Below, piece after piece: positions 37,949 to 46,133 of a stretch of 64,000 nucleotides of DNA. The DNA lies in NCBI GenBank assembly GCA_965153355.1, contig OZ231127.1, positions 53,816,001 to 53,880,000 of the forward strand, in the 5' to 3' direction. The notes under the pieces were generated by a model that saw nothing but the letters and a program-made list of their open reading frames with translations, did not search any database and was not told the DNA's origin. Made by a program: the position numbers and the translations under genes. How positions within the stretch are numbered: position 1 is the stretch's first letter; the number at the start of each line of letters is the position of its first letter. Origin of the DNA: Flaccisagitta enflata (taxonomy: Eukaryota; Chaetognatha; Sagittoidea; Aphragmophora).

Positions 37949-38158
37949 AAGTCGCGTGCACGCGACTCTACAATTATATACAACTCGCTCTGTCTGTGGG
38001 TCCGTCCGTACGTCGGTCGGTCGGTAACACTTTGCTTCTTTGGCGTTTATAGGCGGTTTCGAGGTTACAGCTCCTGCCCAACTGCCTAGCAGGTTTAATT
38101 TATCGCTGCCCCTGCCCACCCGCACGCGACTTGGGTAGCCGTGTATCCGGCCTTGTTC
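37949..38158 (+). mobile_element. F1 element (reference copy for the family)
   Basis: Order of parts: T-run; AGTCGCGTGCACGCGACT, a perfect 18-bp palindrome; CTCTAC box; GCTCTGTCTGTGGGTCCGTC and (GGTC)n; AACACTTTGC; CAGCTCCTGCCCAACTGC; CTGCCCCTGCCCACCCGCAC; GCACGCGACT, the inverse complement of the head; hairpin GCCGTGTATCCGGC; CTTGTT end. Non-coding, ~200 bp. The layout (5' hairpin, GTCN microsatellite, subterminal inverted repeat, 3' hairpin) is that described for non-autonomous Helentrons such as DINE-1; the assignment is inference. Confidence 0.93.
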
Positions 38159-38530
38159 TGATATCAATTGTATTTTGTTTTCTTTTCTCATTTCTTTTGT
38201 CGCTAATCCCTCTTCATCGCTGCCGCATTTACACCTGTTTAATTGTCCGTCGCTCGTTTTCACGAGTGTCGATCTTTCGCACTTTTTTTCAAATTTGTTC
38301 AAATCAAATCGTAAAATAAGTTGAAAAGGCCGATTTGATCCGAGCTTTCGTCATCTTGACCGAGTATCATTGGTTGTTATTGTTCTTTCCGCATGTTCCG
38401 CATGTAGTTACGTCGTAATTTTCGGTTGAGTTAACTCCCGCATTGGCGGAATTAAGGTGGTCTAACAAATTACGTTTCCTATAAAGAACCAAGCGTTTGA
38501 ATCCGTTTCGGGCCAAATTTCCGGGCGAGA

Positions 38531-39292
38531 CTTACACCGTCTTTAGATCGAAATGTCGCGAGAAGAAGTTATCTTACTCCAAAAGTATTCATAGTAATTA
38601 GTTTTTTCTTTTTTTCCCTGATAGATAATTTGATTAAGTTTTGCTACAAGCAAAAAATGTCCCACCAACTAAAAAATTTAAGCCTCCTACTCACAATAAA
38701 TATATATTGCATGTTTCACATCGAAGGATTTTTTTCCCAACAATTTTTTCTTTACTTTATTTCATAGTTGTCATTTCTACACAAATTGAGTTGAATTGCT
38801 GGGCTTGGTTTAGAATTCAAGAGAATTTAATGTAGATTATGTTGTAAGGAAAAAATATTCTCACTGATTTTGAATTTTGAACGATTTGCAGACAATTTTC
38901 AAAAATTTTCCCAAATCTTGAGGTTTTTGTGGTGTTTTGGGGTCAAAATCAATCATTACTGCATCACATGAGTCAAATCTTTTAGTATTTCAAACAAAAC
39001 TTCATTTATTACTCATAACCAACACTGTAGGACCACTCTTGTTGAAAAAAAGAAGCACTGCTGCTATCTAACCTCATTTTTTCCATGAAAAAAAGCCATT
39101 TCTGGCTGAAATCGATTAATTTTTGTCATGAAATTTAGAGCAAATATATCAACACTGGGGCTTTAATTCTTTTTTGTAACAAAACTTAATCAAATTATCT
39201 ACCACAGAAAATAAGAATCAAGTAGTAGTCTTGAATATTTAAGGAGTAATATATCTTCTTTTCGCGACATTTCGATCTAAAGACGGTGTAAG
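38531..39292. mobile_element. Non-autonomous DNA transposon with ~120-bp terminal inverted repeats
   Basis: Starts CTTACACCGTCTTTAGATCG, AAATGTCGCGAGAAGAAG, and ends with the inverse complement CTTTTCGCGACATTTCGATC, TAAAGACGGTGTAAG. The outer ~35 bp match almost perfectly; pairing continues at lower identity to GATAATTTGATTAAGTTTTG on both sides (38627 and 39180). The 762-bp interior is AT-rich and has no transposase. No target-site duplication was found, so the superfamily stays open. Confidence 0.8.
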
Positions 39293-40310
39293 CCTGGCTC
39301 TTCGAATAATTTGTCACATAATCAAATCATAATATAACGCAATAATTTGTTAGTATCGTGTTTTGTGTTTGACAGAGCAGAATTTATAATTTCATCATCT
39401 AGTTAACGCATTGATCTGTTAATATCGTTCATGGTGTCTGACATAAAACTCTTTTCTCCCTCTTACGGTCAGGATTCCAGTTACCGAAAATCTCAATTTT
39501 AAGGGTTTTGAAAAAAAAAATGGACACATCACAGATCTTTGCACAGGGGACCTAAAAAGGCTGTAGAGCATGATTCTGATATTCATTTTGACCTAACTTG
39601 AGCCAAAAAAATTAGAAACGGTTTTTTGTGCCAAAAATGGCTATTTTTTGATAAAAATGGTATAAGATGAAATATTTTTGACTTTTTTTTTATAGAAACT
39701 TTAAGTACTGATAGTTATTGATACTTTAGTTAACCTAGAACAATTTTGAACATGTCTAAGAGGTTCAAAAAAAGCGTTAAAATCCCCAAAAATGAAGAAA
39801 TGACCCAAAAATGAAAAAAATTTAAAAACTGATATTATAGAATGATCTTTTAGGGCAAGATATGCTATCACTATGAATTTCAATAATGTGCTTTAAAGAA
39901 CATGCATGTTATAGGCGAAAAACGCAAAACCGCAATATGCAAATGAGATCAAAGTGCGATTTTTTAAAGAAATAGCTTTAGAGGAGTGAAAAAACAAAAA
40001 AAGTGTTTGTTTGTCATGGAGAAGCACAAAAAAAAGAGTTTGTTTAGTATGGAGAAGCAGTATAAGCAACTTATGTATGCAAGATTGTCTAATCACAACT
40101 CCCTCTGTAACTAACTAATTATGAATGAATTATCCTAGAACTAATTGAGGTAATGTCGGCTGTGAGAGCTCTTTATCATGCAGTCCATTCTTTAAAGCAA
40201 AAAGAAAACATGATTTTGTTTTAATGAAGCAAAGACAAATGTGTAGAAAAGATGAATAACTGAATCTAGAATTGAAATTCTTATTACAATGACAATGCTA
40301 TGACTTGACA
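39293..40310. other. AT-rich region without recognised gene, diverged between arms
   Basis: Long A- and T-runs. Frames at 39701-39883 and 39893-40096 on the minus strand have partners at 45331-45726. Of about 60 aligned residues, some 9 differ in the first, far more than elsewhere. No domain is recognisable. Confidence 0.55.
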
Positions 40311-40314
40311 TGCA

Positions 40315-40525
40315 GGGGATACTCCTTTTAAGTTGCAAACATGGTCTGCCCGTCCATTGGTCCATTGGTCAATCAGTCCATGAACATGAGTCGAAAAGTG
40401 TGAAAATGAAGTCGAAAAGTGTGAAAATGAATGTTTTAGATGCATTTGGTGTGGGGTACTTGGGTTTTGGATAGGGGTTAAGTGCCCCTGCCCACCCGTC
40501 CGCAATGATATTGTAACCCCGCATC
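40315..40525 (+). mobile_element. F1-like element, diverged, next to the CXC gene end
   Basis: TTTTAAGTTGCAAACATGGT, CTGCCCGTCCATTGG, GTCAATCAGTCC, then GTGCCCCTGCCCACCCGTCC, GCAATGATATTGTAACCCCG. It lies 38 bp downstream of the CXC gene stop codon and may form part of its 3' UTR. Confidence 0.55.
40390..40431 (+). repeat. 21-bp tandem duplication, left arm only
   Basis: GTCGAAAAGTGTGAAAATGA plus A occurs twice; the right arm (45012-45040) has one copy. Confidence 0.92.
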
Positions 40526-40563
40526 ACTTGTTCATTGAATACATTTGGTATGAGCACCACCAG

Positions 40564-41406
40564 CTAGAAATCAATGTCTGAGTCATCTTTGTCGGATTCA
40601 TCTTGTTCACTCTCACTTTCACTCGCACTGGTGAGCTGATCAGCCTGCTCTTCTTCCTCTGTAAGTTCAATTTGAGCAGGAGCAGATTTCAAATTTGCAT
40701 ATCTTTTTGCGGCATCAGCATGATTTTCACAATTCATGCACTCACATAGTGAAGAACACAAACTCCCATTTTTCTTGCATGAGCATCTGTTTAAGAGGCA
40801 TTGGCTGCTCTTGCAACCACACTTTCTCATGATGTGGTCAAAAATGGTACGGTGCTTCTTCTGGTTTTCATCAGAATCTGCTTTCAGTTTAAATTCACTG
40901 TCAACTTCCTCCCAACCATGCATTTTTGGGTCAGGAATGATAAGGGTTGGTGAAGTGGCATTCATCCAAATTTTGAGTTGAAATGCTAGATTTTTCTCCC
41001 TCAGTTGGAGGCATTCTTGTGAGGGAAGCATTGATTTGGTCTCAATCGTGTGGGCCCATGTTTGTTTTTGCACTTCAGAGACTCGCTCTGTGTAATCATC
41101 AAGTGGTACAAGTAGTTCTGCAGGTGTTGCTTTGATTTTTCCGGAGTATTTCTTCTTAAAAAGGCCAAGAATATACCTTACATAGGCACACCTTACATAG
41201 GCACCTTTCCCACTTTCATCTTCCTGCCCTAAATGCTGAATTCCATGCTCAGGATGGAACAGGTAGGTGCCATAATCCAAGCATGTCTTCAAAACCCAAG
41301 AAGGTCCAAAACCACGTGGACTGCAAAGGATATCGATTCCAATTAAGGGATGTATGAGACCAAACACTGTTGGTGAGTTTACGCCGTTTCCACGCAATCG
41401 AGCCAA
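40564..41406 (-). CDS. CXC (TSO1/tesmin-like) domain protein, left-arm copy
   Basis: Same gene as at 44057-44884, 280 residues as read here. The nine-cysteine CXC block lies near residues 196-226 (MRKCGCKSSQCLLNRCSCKK, then NGSLCSSLCECMNCEN), followed by an acidic serine-rich tail to DSDIDF. It differs from the right copy by a 15-bp in-frame tandem duplication (CCTTACATAGGCACA at 41176-41190 and again from 41191) that makes KGAYVRCAYVRY of KGAYVRF, and by about two substitutions in the AEAAKRNANL segment. The frame opens with TTG, not ATG, and stays open upstream to ~41490 without ATG, so the true 5' exon is unresolved. It diverges from the gene at 42047 across a shared promoter region. Confidence 0.8.
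   Translation of the reverse strand: MARLRGNGVNSPTVFGLIHPLIGIDILCSPRGFGPSWVLKTCLDYGTYLFHPEHGIQHLGQEDESGKGAYVRCAYVRYILGLFKKKYSGKIKATPAELLVPLDDYTERVSEVQKQTWAHTIETKSMLPSQECLQLREKNLAFQLKIWMNATSPTLIIPDPKMHGWEEVDSEFKLKADSDENQKKHRTIFDHIMRKCGCKSSQCLLNRCSCKKNGSLCSSLCECMNCENHADAAKRYANLKSAPAQIELTEEEEQADQLTSASESESEQDESDKDDSDIDF
41176..41205 (-). repeat. 15-bp coding tandem duplication, left arm only
   Basis: CCTTACATAGGCACA then CCTTACATAGGCACC. It adds five residues to the CXC protein and keeps the frame. Confidence 0.93.
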
Positions 41407-41745
41407 ATTGGTGTCTGTGGAATATCGCTGATATTTTTGTATTGATTGCGTTTCTGTAATTGCGTTATTCCATTTTCCACCGTTGGTTTCTTATTTTTTA
41501 ATCGCTTATTGATTGATTGATTGATATTCTGGTTGTTCTTTCTTCCAGTTAGTCAATTTGTTATGATTAAGCGATGCAACTCATGCTCATCTGGGGATTG
41601 CAGTTTGGAACCTGTGGTACGTTTACTAGGCCTTATTTGCTTGATGTATCTCTTGAATTGGTGTTGAGTTAGTTCTGTATATACTGTAAATAGTTAGTTA
41701 GATGTTAGTCTAATCAGTTTTCTCCCTTTCCCCATTGTCTTATAG

Positions 41746-41753
41746 TTTTTATA
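41746..41753 (-). promoter_or_regulatory. TATA box facing the CXC gene (left arm)
   Basis: TATAAAAA on the minus strand (context GCGGTATAAAAACTAT), about 340 bp upstream of the first recognised codon of the CXC frame. The distance implies a long leader or an intron. Confidence 0.55.
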
Positions 41754-41833
41754 CCGCTGCTCACAACTTGGTGGTCCCTTTAGTCAACAGTGACTAGATG
41801 TATCTTTGCGTCATCAAAACGGAAGTGGCGTGG

Positions 41834-41849
41834 GTCACGTGACGTCGAA
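41834..41849. promoter_or_regulatory. GTCACGTGACGTC element between the divergent genes
   Basis: GTCACGTGAC is a perfect 10-bp palindrome holding the E-box CACGTG and overlaps TGACGTC, a CRE-like word. It sits between the two TATA boxes. Binding by bHLH or bZIP factors is inference. Confidence 0.5.
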
Positions 41850-41945
41850 TGAACGAGACTCAGCAACATCCGCCGGAAACTGGAGGCGCCAATTTGGACT
41901 ACTTTGACGACGGTGAGCGAATGTATATCCTACGGTTCCCAACAG

Positions 41946-41953
41946 TATAAAAA
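41946..41953 (+). promoter_or_regulatory. TATA box of the charged-protein gene (left arm)
   Basis: TATAAAAA in ACAGTATAAAAACACC, 94 bp upstream of the ATG at 42047, which leaves room for a ~65-70-nt leader. It is conserved at 43510-43517 in the right arm. Confidence 0.65.
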
Positions 41954-42046
41954 CACCAAATGCCATAGATGCAACGCTGATAAAACAACTTGTTTTCCAA
42001 AACACTCAAACACGAGCAAAACACGTAGATACCGGACAGAGGCGAG

Positions 42047-42685
42047 ATGACGGAAGGAATCATCCCCGTTACTGCCCCTATTTGGGACCGACGCACAATC
42101 TCATCGATAAGACGTGAATTGGAGAAAAGTTTTGAGGCTTTGAAAACCACATACGAGAAGGCAAGCAAAGACCAGACGGAAGATGCGCGGAAAGAAGCCA
42201 CAAAACGTGCGGTCCAATTCTACGACTTATACGAGGCACGCTGGAACGAATATATGGCGTGTAAAATAGAAAATAGCAAGGGGGCGGAAGAGTCCGCCAA
42301 TCAACTCGTCACGGATTTCGGCAAATACAAACGGATTTCGGCAAATACAAAGAAGTGCTCAAGAGACATTACACCACCGGAAACCCGAGCTACATCGAAG
42401 GCGCGAACGTTTCTTTCAACCCCCCAGAACCATTGGATGAGAGACCGGAAGGAACAATTATTGAAACGCCACCCGAAAAGACCGTGACGAAAACAAAAAC
42501 AACAGATATATACAAACTAACGCCAGAGTGCTCGATACTGAACAAAACGATGACGGAAGGAGGAAAAGAGGCGAGAGGGGCAGAAATGAGAGGAGCAGTG
42601 ATGGCGACACCTCAGGCCTCGAGGAGGAAATCATTGGCGAAAACCATGTCAACAACATCGTTCATGAACTCGATGAGGAAAGGAG
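42047..42685 (+). pseudogene. Uncharacterised charged protein gene, frameshifted left-arm copy
   Basis: Starts MTEGIIPVTAPIWDRRTISS at an ATG, like the right-arm copy. At 42311-42350 ACGGATTTCGGCAAATACAA is duplicated in tandem (20 bp), shifting the frame after residue ~95; the shifted frame ends at 42487. The original sense resumes in another frame (42355-42849, MLKRHYTTGNPSYIEG...). A second 15-bp net insertion near 42580-42600 (GAEMRGAVMATP against GAAMATP) keeps that frame. Beyond 42685 the plus-strand frame continues through the spacer and then runs into antisense sequence of the other arm, so the natural C-terminus is missing. No family is recognised. Confidence 0.7.
42311..42350 (+). 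repeat. 20-bp frame-breaking tandem duplication, left arm only
   Basis: ACGGATTTCGGCAAATACAA twice in direct succession. The right arm has it once (near 43132-43154, minus strand). Confidence 0.95.
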
Positions 42686-42812
42686 TGGGATCAGCCGTAT
42701 CGGCCGGAAAATGTGCATTGGACACAATCGTGAGCAATCCGGCCCCGGCAAGTCAGTTGCCACCCGGAACAGTGATTATTCCGGCGGCTCATCCCCGTCC
42801 TCCCCCACCTGG
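42686..42812. other. Spacer at the centre of the inverted repeat (127 bp)
   Basis: The only sequence between the arms. Read on the plus strand it continues a frame of the left-arm gene (MRKGVGSAVSAGK... then PPGTVIIPAAHPRPP), with biased composition that looks coding. Read on the minus strand it adds about 40 unrelated residues to the right-arm copy. It therefore seems native to the left arm. Confidence 0.85.
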
Positions 42813-43416
42813 CTCCTTTCCTCATCGAGTTCATGAAAGATGTTGTTGACACGGCTTTGACTAGAGATCTCCTTCTTGAGGTCTGGGGTGTCGCCATCGC
42901 TGCCCCTCTCGCCTCTTTTCCTCCTTCCGTCATCGTTTTGTTCAGTATCGAGCACTCTGGCGTTAGTTTGTATATATCTGTTGTTTTTGTTTTCGTCACG
43001 GTCTTTTCGGGTGGCGTTTCAATAATTGTTCCTTCCGGTCTCTCATCCAATGGTTCTGGGGGGTTGAAAGAAACGTTCGCGCCTTCGATGTAGCTCGGGT
43101 TTCCGGTGGTGTAATGTCTCTTGAGCACTTCTTTGTATTTGCCGAAATCCGTGACGAGTTGATTGGCGGACTCTTCCGCCCCCTTGCTATTTTCTATTTT
43201 ACACGCCATATATTCGTTCCAGCGTGCCTCGTATAAGTCGTAGAATTGGATCGCTAGTTTTGTGGCTTCTTTCCGCGCATCTTCCGTCTGGTCTTTGTTT
43301 GCCTTCTCGTATGTGGTTTTCAAAGCCTCAAAACTTTTCTCCAATTCACGTCTTATCGATGAGATTGTGCGTCGGTCCCAAATAGGGGCAGTAACGGGGA
43401 TGATTCCTTCCGTCAT
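42691..43416 (-). CDS. Uncharacterised charged protein, right-arm copy, 3'-truncated by the fold-back
   Basis: Residues 1-201 (MTEGIIPVTAPIWDRRTISS onward) match the left copy. Residues 15-75 are rich in E, K, A and R with no proline (RRELEKSFEALKTTYEKANK), as in a helical or coiled-coil segment. A middle part reads NPPEPLDERPEGTIIETPPE, followed by a K/T/S-rich basic stretch. From residue ~202 the frame reads the spacer antisense, so the last ~40 residues are not native. The start is supported by a TATA box 94 bp upstream. A retroelement Gag-like origin crossed my mind, but there is no zinc knuckle, protease or LTR. Function unknown. Confidence 0.65.
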   Translation of the reverse strand: MTEGIIPVTAPIWDRRTISSIRRELEKSFEALKTTYEKANKDQTEDARKEATKLAIQFYDLYEARWNEYMACKIENSKGAEESANQLVTDFGKYKEVLKRHYTTGNPSYIEGANVSFNPPEPLDERPEGTIIETPPEKTVTKTKTTDIYKLTPECSILNKTMTEGGKEARGAAMATPQTSRRRSLVKAVSTTSFMNSMRKGARWGRTGMSRRNNHCSGWQLTCRGRIAHDCVQCTFSGRYG

Positions 43417-43509
43417 CTCGCCTCTGTCCGGTATCTACGTGTTTTGCTCGTGTTTGAGTGTTTTGGAAAACAAGTTGTTTTATCAGCGTTGCATCTATGG
43501 CATTTGGTG

Positions 43510-43517
43510 TTTTTATA
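43510..43517 (-). promoter_or_regulatory. TATA box of the charged-protein gene (right arm)
   Basis: TTTTTATA on the plus strand, mirror of 41946-41953, 94 bp upstream of the start codon at 43416. Confidence 0.65.
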
Positions 43518-43709
43518 CTGTTGGGAACCGTAGGATATACATTCGCTCACCGTCGTCAAAGTAGTCCAAATTGGCGCCTCCAGTTTCCGGCGGATGTTGC
43601 TGAGTCTCGTTCATTCGACGTCACGTGACCCACGCCACTTCCGTTTTGATGACGCAAAGATACATCTAGTCACTGTTGACTAAAGGGACCACCAAGTTGT
43701 GAGCAGCGG

Positions 43710-43717
43710 TATAAAAA
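43710..43717 (+). promoter_or_regulatory. TATA box facing the CXC gene (right arm)
   Basis: TATAAAAA, mirror of 41746-41753. Downstream lie a stretch open for ~44 codons without ATG (about 43768-43911) and a branch-point-like TTGACTAAC at 43907-43916, which would suit an intron before the CXC exon. Confidence 0.5.
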
Positions 43718-44056
43718 CTATAAGACAATGGGGAAAGGGAGAAAACTGATTAGACTAACATCTAACTAACTATTTACAGTATATACAGAACTAACTCAAC
43801 ACCAATTCAAGAGATACATCAAGCAAATAAGGCCTAGTAAACGTACCACAGGTTCCAAACTGCAATCCCCAGATGAGCATGAGTTGCATCGCTTAATCAT
43901 AACAAATTGACTAACTGGAAGAAAGAACAACCAGAATATCAATCAATCAATCAATAAGCGATTAAAAAATAAGAAACCAACGGTGGAAAATGGAATAACG
44001 CAATTACAGAAACGCAATCAATACAAAAATATCAGCGATATTCCACAGACACCAAT

Positions 44057-44884
44057 TTGGCTCGATTGCGTGGAAACGGCGTAAACTCACCAACAGTGTT
44101 TGGTCTCATACATCCCTTAATTGGAATCGATATCCTTTGCAGTCCACGTGGTTTTGGACCTTCTTGGGTTTTGAAGACATGCTTGGATTATGGCACCTAC
44201 CTGTTCCATCCTGAGCATGGAATTCAGCATTTAGGGCAGGAAGATGAAAGTGGGAAAGGTGCCTATGTAAGGTTTATTCTTGGCCTTTTTAAGAAGAAAT
44301 ACTCCGGAAAAATCAAAGCAACACCTGCAGAACTACTTGTACCACTTGATGATTACACAGAGCGAGTCTCTGAAGTGCAAAAACAAACATGGGCCCACAC
44401 GATTGAGACCAAATCAATGCTTCCCTCACAAGAATGCCTCCAACTGAGGGAGAAAAATCTAGCATTTCAACTCAAAATTTGGATGAATGCCACTTCACCA
44501 ACCCTTATCATTCCTGACCCAAAAATGCATGGTTGGGAGGAAGTTGACAGTGAATTTAAACTGAAAGCAGATTCTGATGAAAACCAGAAGAAGCACCGTA
44601 CCATTTTTGACCACATCATGAGAAAGTGTGGTTGCAAGAGCAGCCAATGCCTCTTAAACAGATGCTCATGCAAGAAAAATGGGAGTTTGTGTTCTTCACT
44701 ATGTGAGTGCATGAATTGTGAAAATCATGCTGAGGCCGCAAAAAGAAATGCAAATTTGAAATCTGCTCCTGCTCAAATTGAACTTACAGAGGAAGAAGAG
44801 CAGGCTGATCAGCTCACCAGTGCGAGTGAAAGTGAGAGTGAACAAGATGAATCCGACAAAGATGACTCAGACATTGATTTCTAG
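44057..44884 (+). CDS. CXC (TSO1/tesmin-like) domain protein, right-arm copy
   Basis: 275 residues as read from a TTG at 44057; the frame is open back to 43973 with no ATG, so this is probably the main or last exon of a spliced gene. Cysteines at 191, 193, 198, 203, 205, 212, 216, 218 and 221 give C-x-C-x4-C-x4-C-x-C-x6-C-x3-C-x-C-x2-C, the spacing of one zinc-binding CXC repeat as in TSO1, tesmin/LIN54 and related DNA-binding proteins. LIN54-type proteins carry two repeats with a linker; here there is one. The N-terminal ~180 residues (GFGPSWVLKTCLDYGTYLFH...) match nothing I recognise. The tail after 245 is acidic and serine-rich (TEEEEQ ... ESDKDDSDIDF). Single-CXC proteins are often linked to transposable elements in animals, so a mobile-element origin is possible. 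No deleterious change is visible. Confidence 0.82.
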   Translation: MARLRGNGVNSPTVFGLIHPLIGIDILCSPRGFGPSWVLKTCLDYGTYLFHPEHGIQHLGQEDESGKGAYVRFILGLFKKKYSGKIKATPAELLVPLDDYTERVSEVQKQTWAHTIETKSMLPSQECLQLREKNLAFQLKIWMNATSPTLIIPDPKMHGWEEVDSEFKLKADSDENQKKHRTIFDHIMRKCGCKSSQCLLNRCSCKKNGSLCSSLCECMNCENHAEAAKRNANLKSAPAQIELTEEEEQADQLTSASESESEQDESDKDDSDIDF

Positions 44885-44919
44885 CTGGTGGTGCTCATAC
44901 CAAATGTATTCAATGAACA

Positions 44920-45100
44920 AGTGATGCGGGGTTACAATATCATTGCGGACGGGTGGGCAGGGGCACTTAACCCCTATCCAAAACCCAAGTACCCCACACC
45001 AAATGCATCTACAACATTCATTTTCACACTTTTCGACTCATGTTCATGGACTGATTGACCAATGGACCAATGGACCAGCAGACCATGTTCGCAACTAAAA
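44920..45100 (-). mobile_element. F1-like element, diverged (right-arm copy)
   Basis: Mirror of 40315-40525, with ATTGCGGACGGGTGGGCAGG and GGACCAATGGACCAGCAGAC, and only one copy of the 21-bp word. Confidence 0.55.
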
Positions 45101-46130
45101 AGGAGTATCCCCTGCATGTCAAGTCATAGCATTGTCATTGTAATAAGAATTTCAATTCTAGATTCAGTTATTCATCTTTTCTTCACATTTGTCTTTGCTT
45201 CATTAAAACAAAATCATGTTTTCTTTTTGCTTTAAAGAATGGACTGCATGATAAAGAGCTCTCACAGCCGACATTACCTCAATTAGTTCTAGGATAATTC
45301 ATTCATAATTAGTTAGTTACAGAGGGAGTTGTGATTAGACAATCTTGCATACATAAGTTGCTTATACTGCTTCTCCATACTAAACAAACTCTTTTTTTTG
45401 TGCTTCTCCATGACAAACAAACACTTTTTTTGTTTTTTCACTCCTCTAAAGCTATTTCTTTAAAAAATCGCACTTTGATCTCATTTGCATATTGCGGTTT
45501 TGCGTTTTTCGCCTATAACATGCATGTTCTTTTAAGTACATTATTGAAATTCATAGTGATAGCATATCTTGCCCTAAGAAATCATTTCATAATATCAGTT
45601 TTCAAATTTTTTTCATTTTTGGGTCATTTCTTCATTTTTGGGGATTTTAACGCTTATTTTGAATCTCTTAGACATGTTGAAAATTGTTCTAGGTTCACTC
45701 AAGTATCAAGAACTATCAGTACTTAATGTTTCTATAAAAAAAAGTCCAAAATATTTCATCTTATACCATTTTTTCAAAAAAATAGCCATTTTTGGCACAA
45801 AAAACCGTTTCTAATTTTTTTGGCTCAAGTTAGGTCAAAATAGATATCAGAATCATGCTCTACAGCCTTTTTAGGTCCCCTGTGCAAAGATCTGTGATGT
45901 GTCCATTTTTTTTTTCAAAACCCTTAAAATTGAGATTTTCGGTAACTGGAATCCTGACCGTAAGAGGGAGAAAAGAGTTTTATGTCAGACACCATGAACG
46001 ATATTAACAGATCAATGCGTTAACTAGATGATGAAATTATAAATTCTGCTCTGTCAAACACAAAACACGATACTAACAAATTATTGCGTTATATTATGAT
46101 TTGATTATGTGACAAATTATTCGAAGAGCC
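45101..46130. other. AT-rich region without recognised gene
   Basis: Mirror of 39293-40310. A 131-codon plus-strand frame (45331-45726) corresponds to two shorter frames in the left arm; the fusion results from an indel, and composition is simple, so a gene is not supported. Confidence 0.55.
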
Positions 46131-46133
46131 AGG

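Noticed and set aside
40736-40981. 81-codon frames opposite the CXC gene (also 44467-44712)
   Set aside because: They are antisense shadows of the cysteine-rich coding sequence.
41899-42201. 100-codon frames opposite the charged-protein gene (also 43262-43564)
   Set aside because: They are antisense shadows that cover the promoter and 5' end of the gene on the other strand.
40564-44884. The central gene pair as an LTR retrotransposon
   Set aside because: No direct long terminal repeats, primer-binding site, protease, reverse transcriptase or integrase. The only long repeat is the inverted arm itself.
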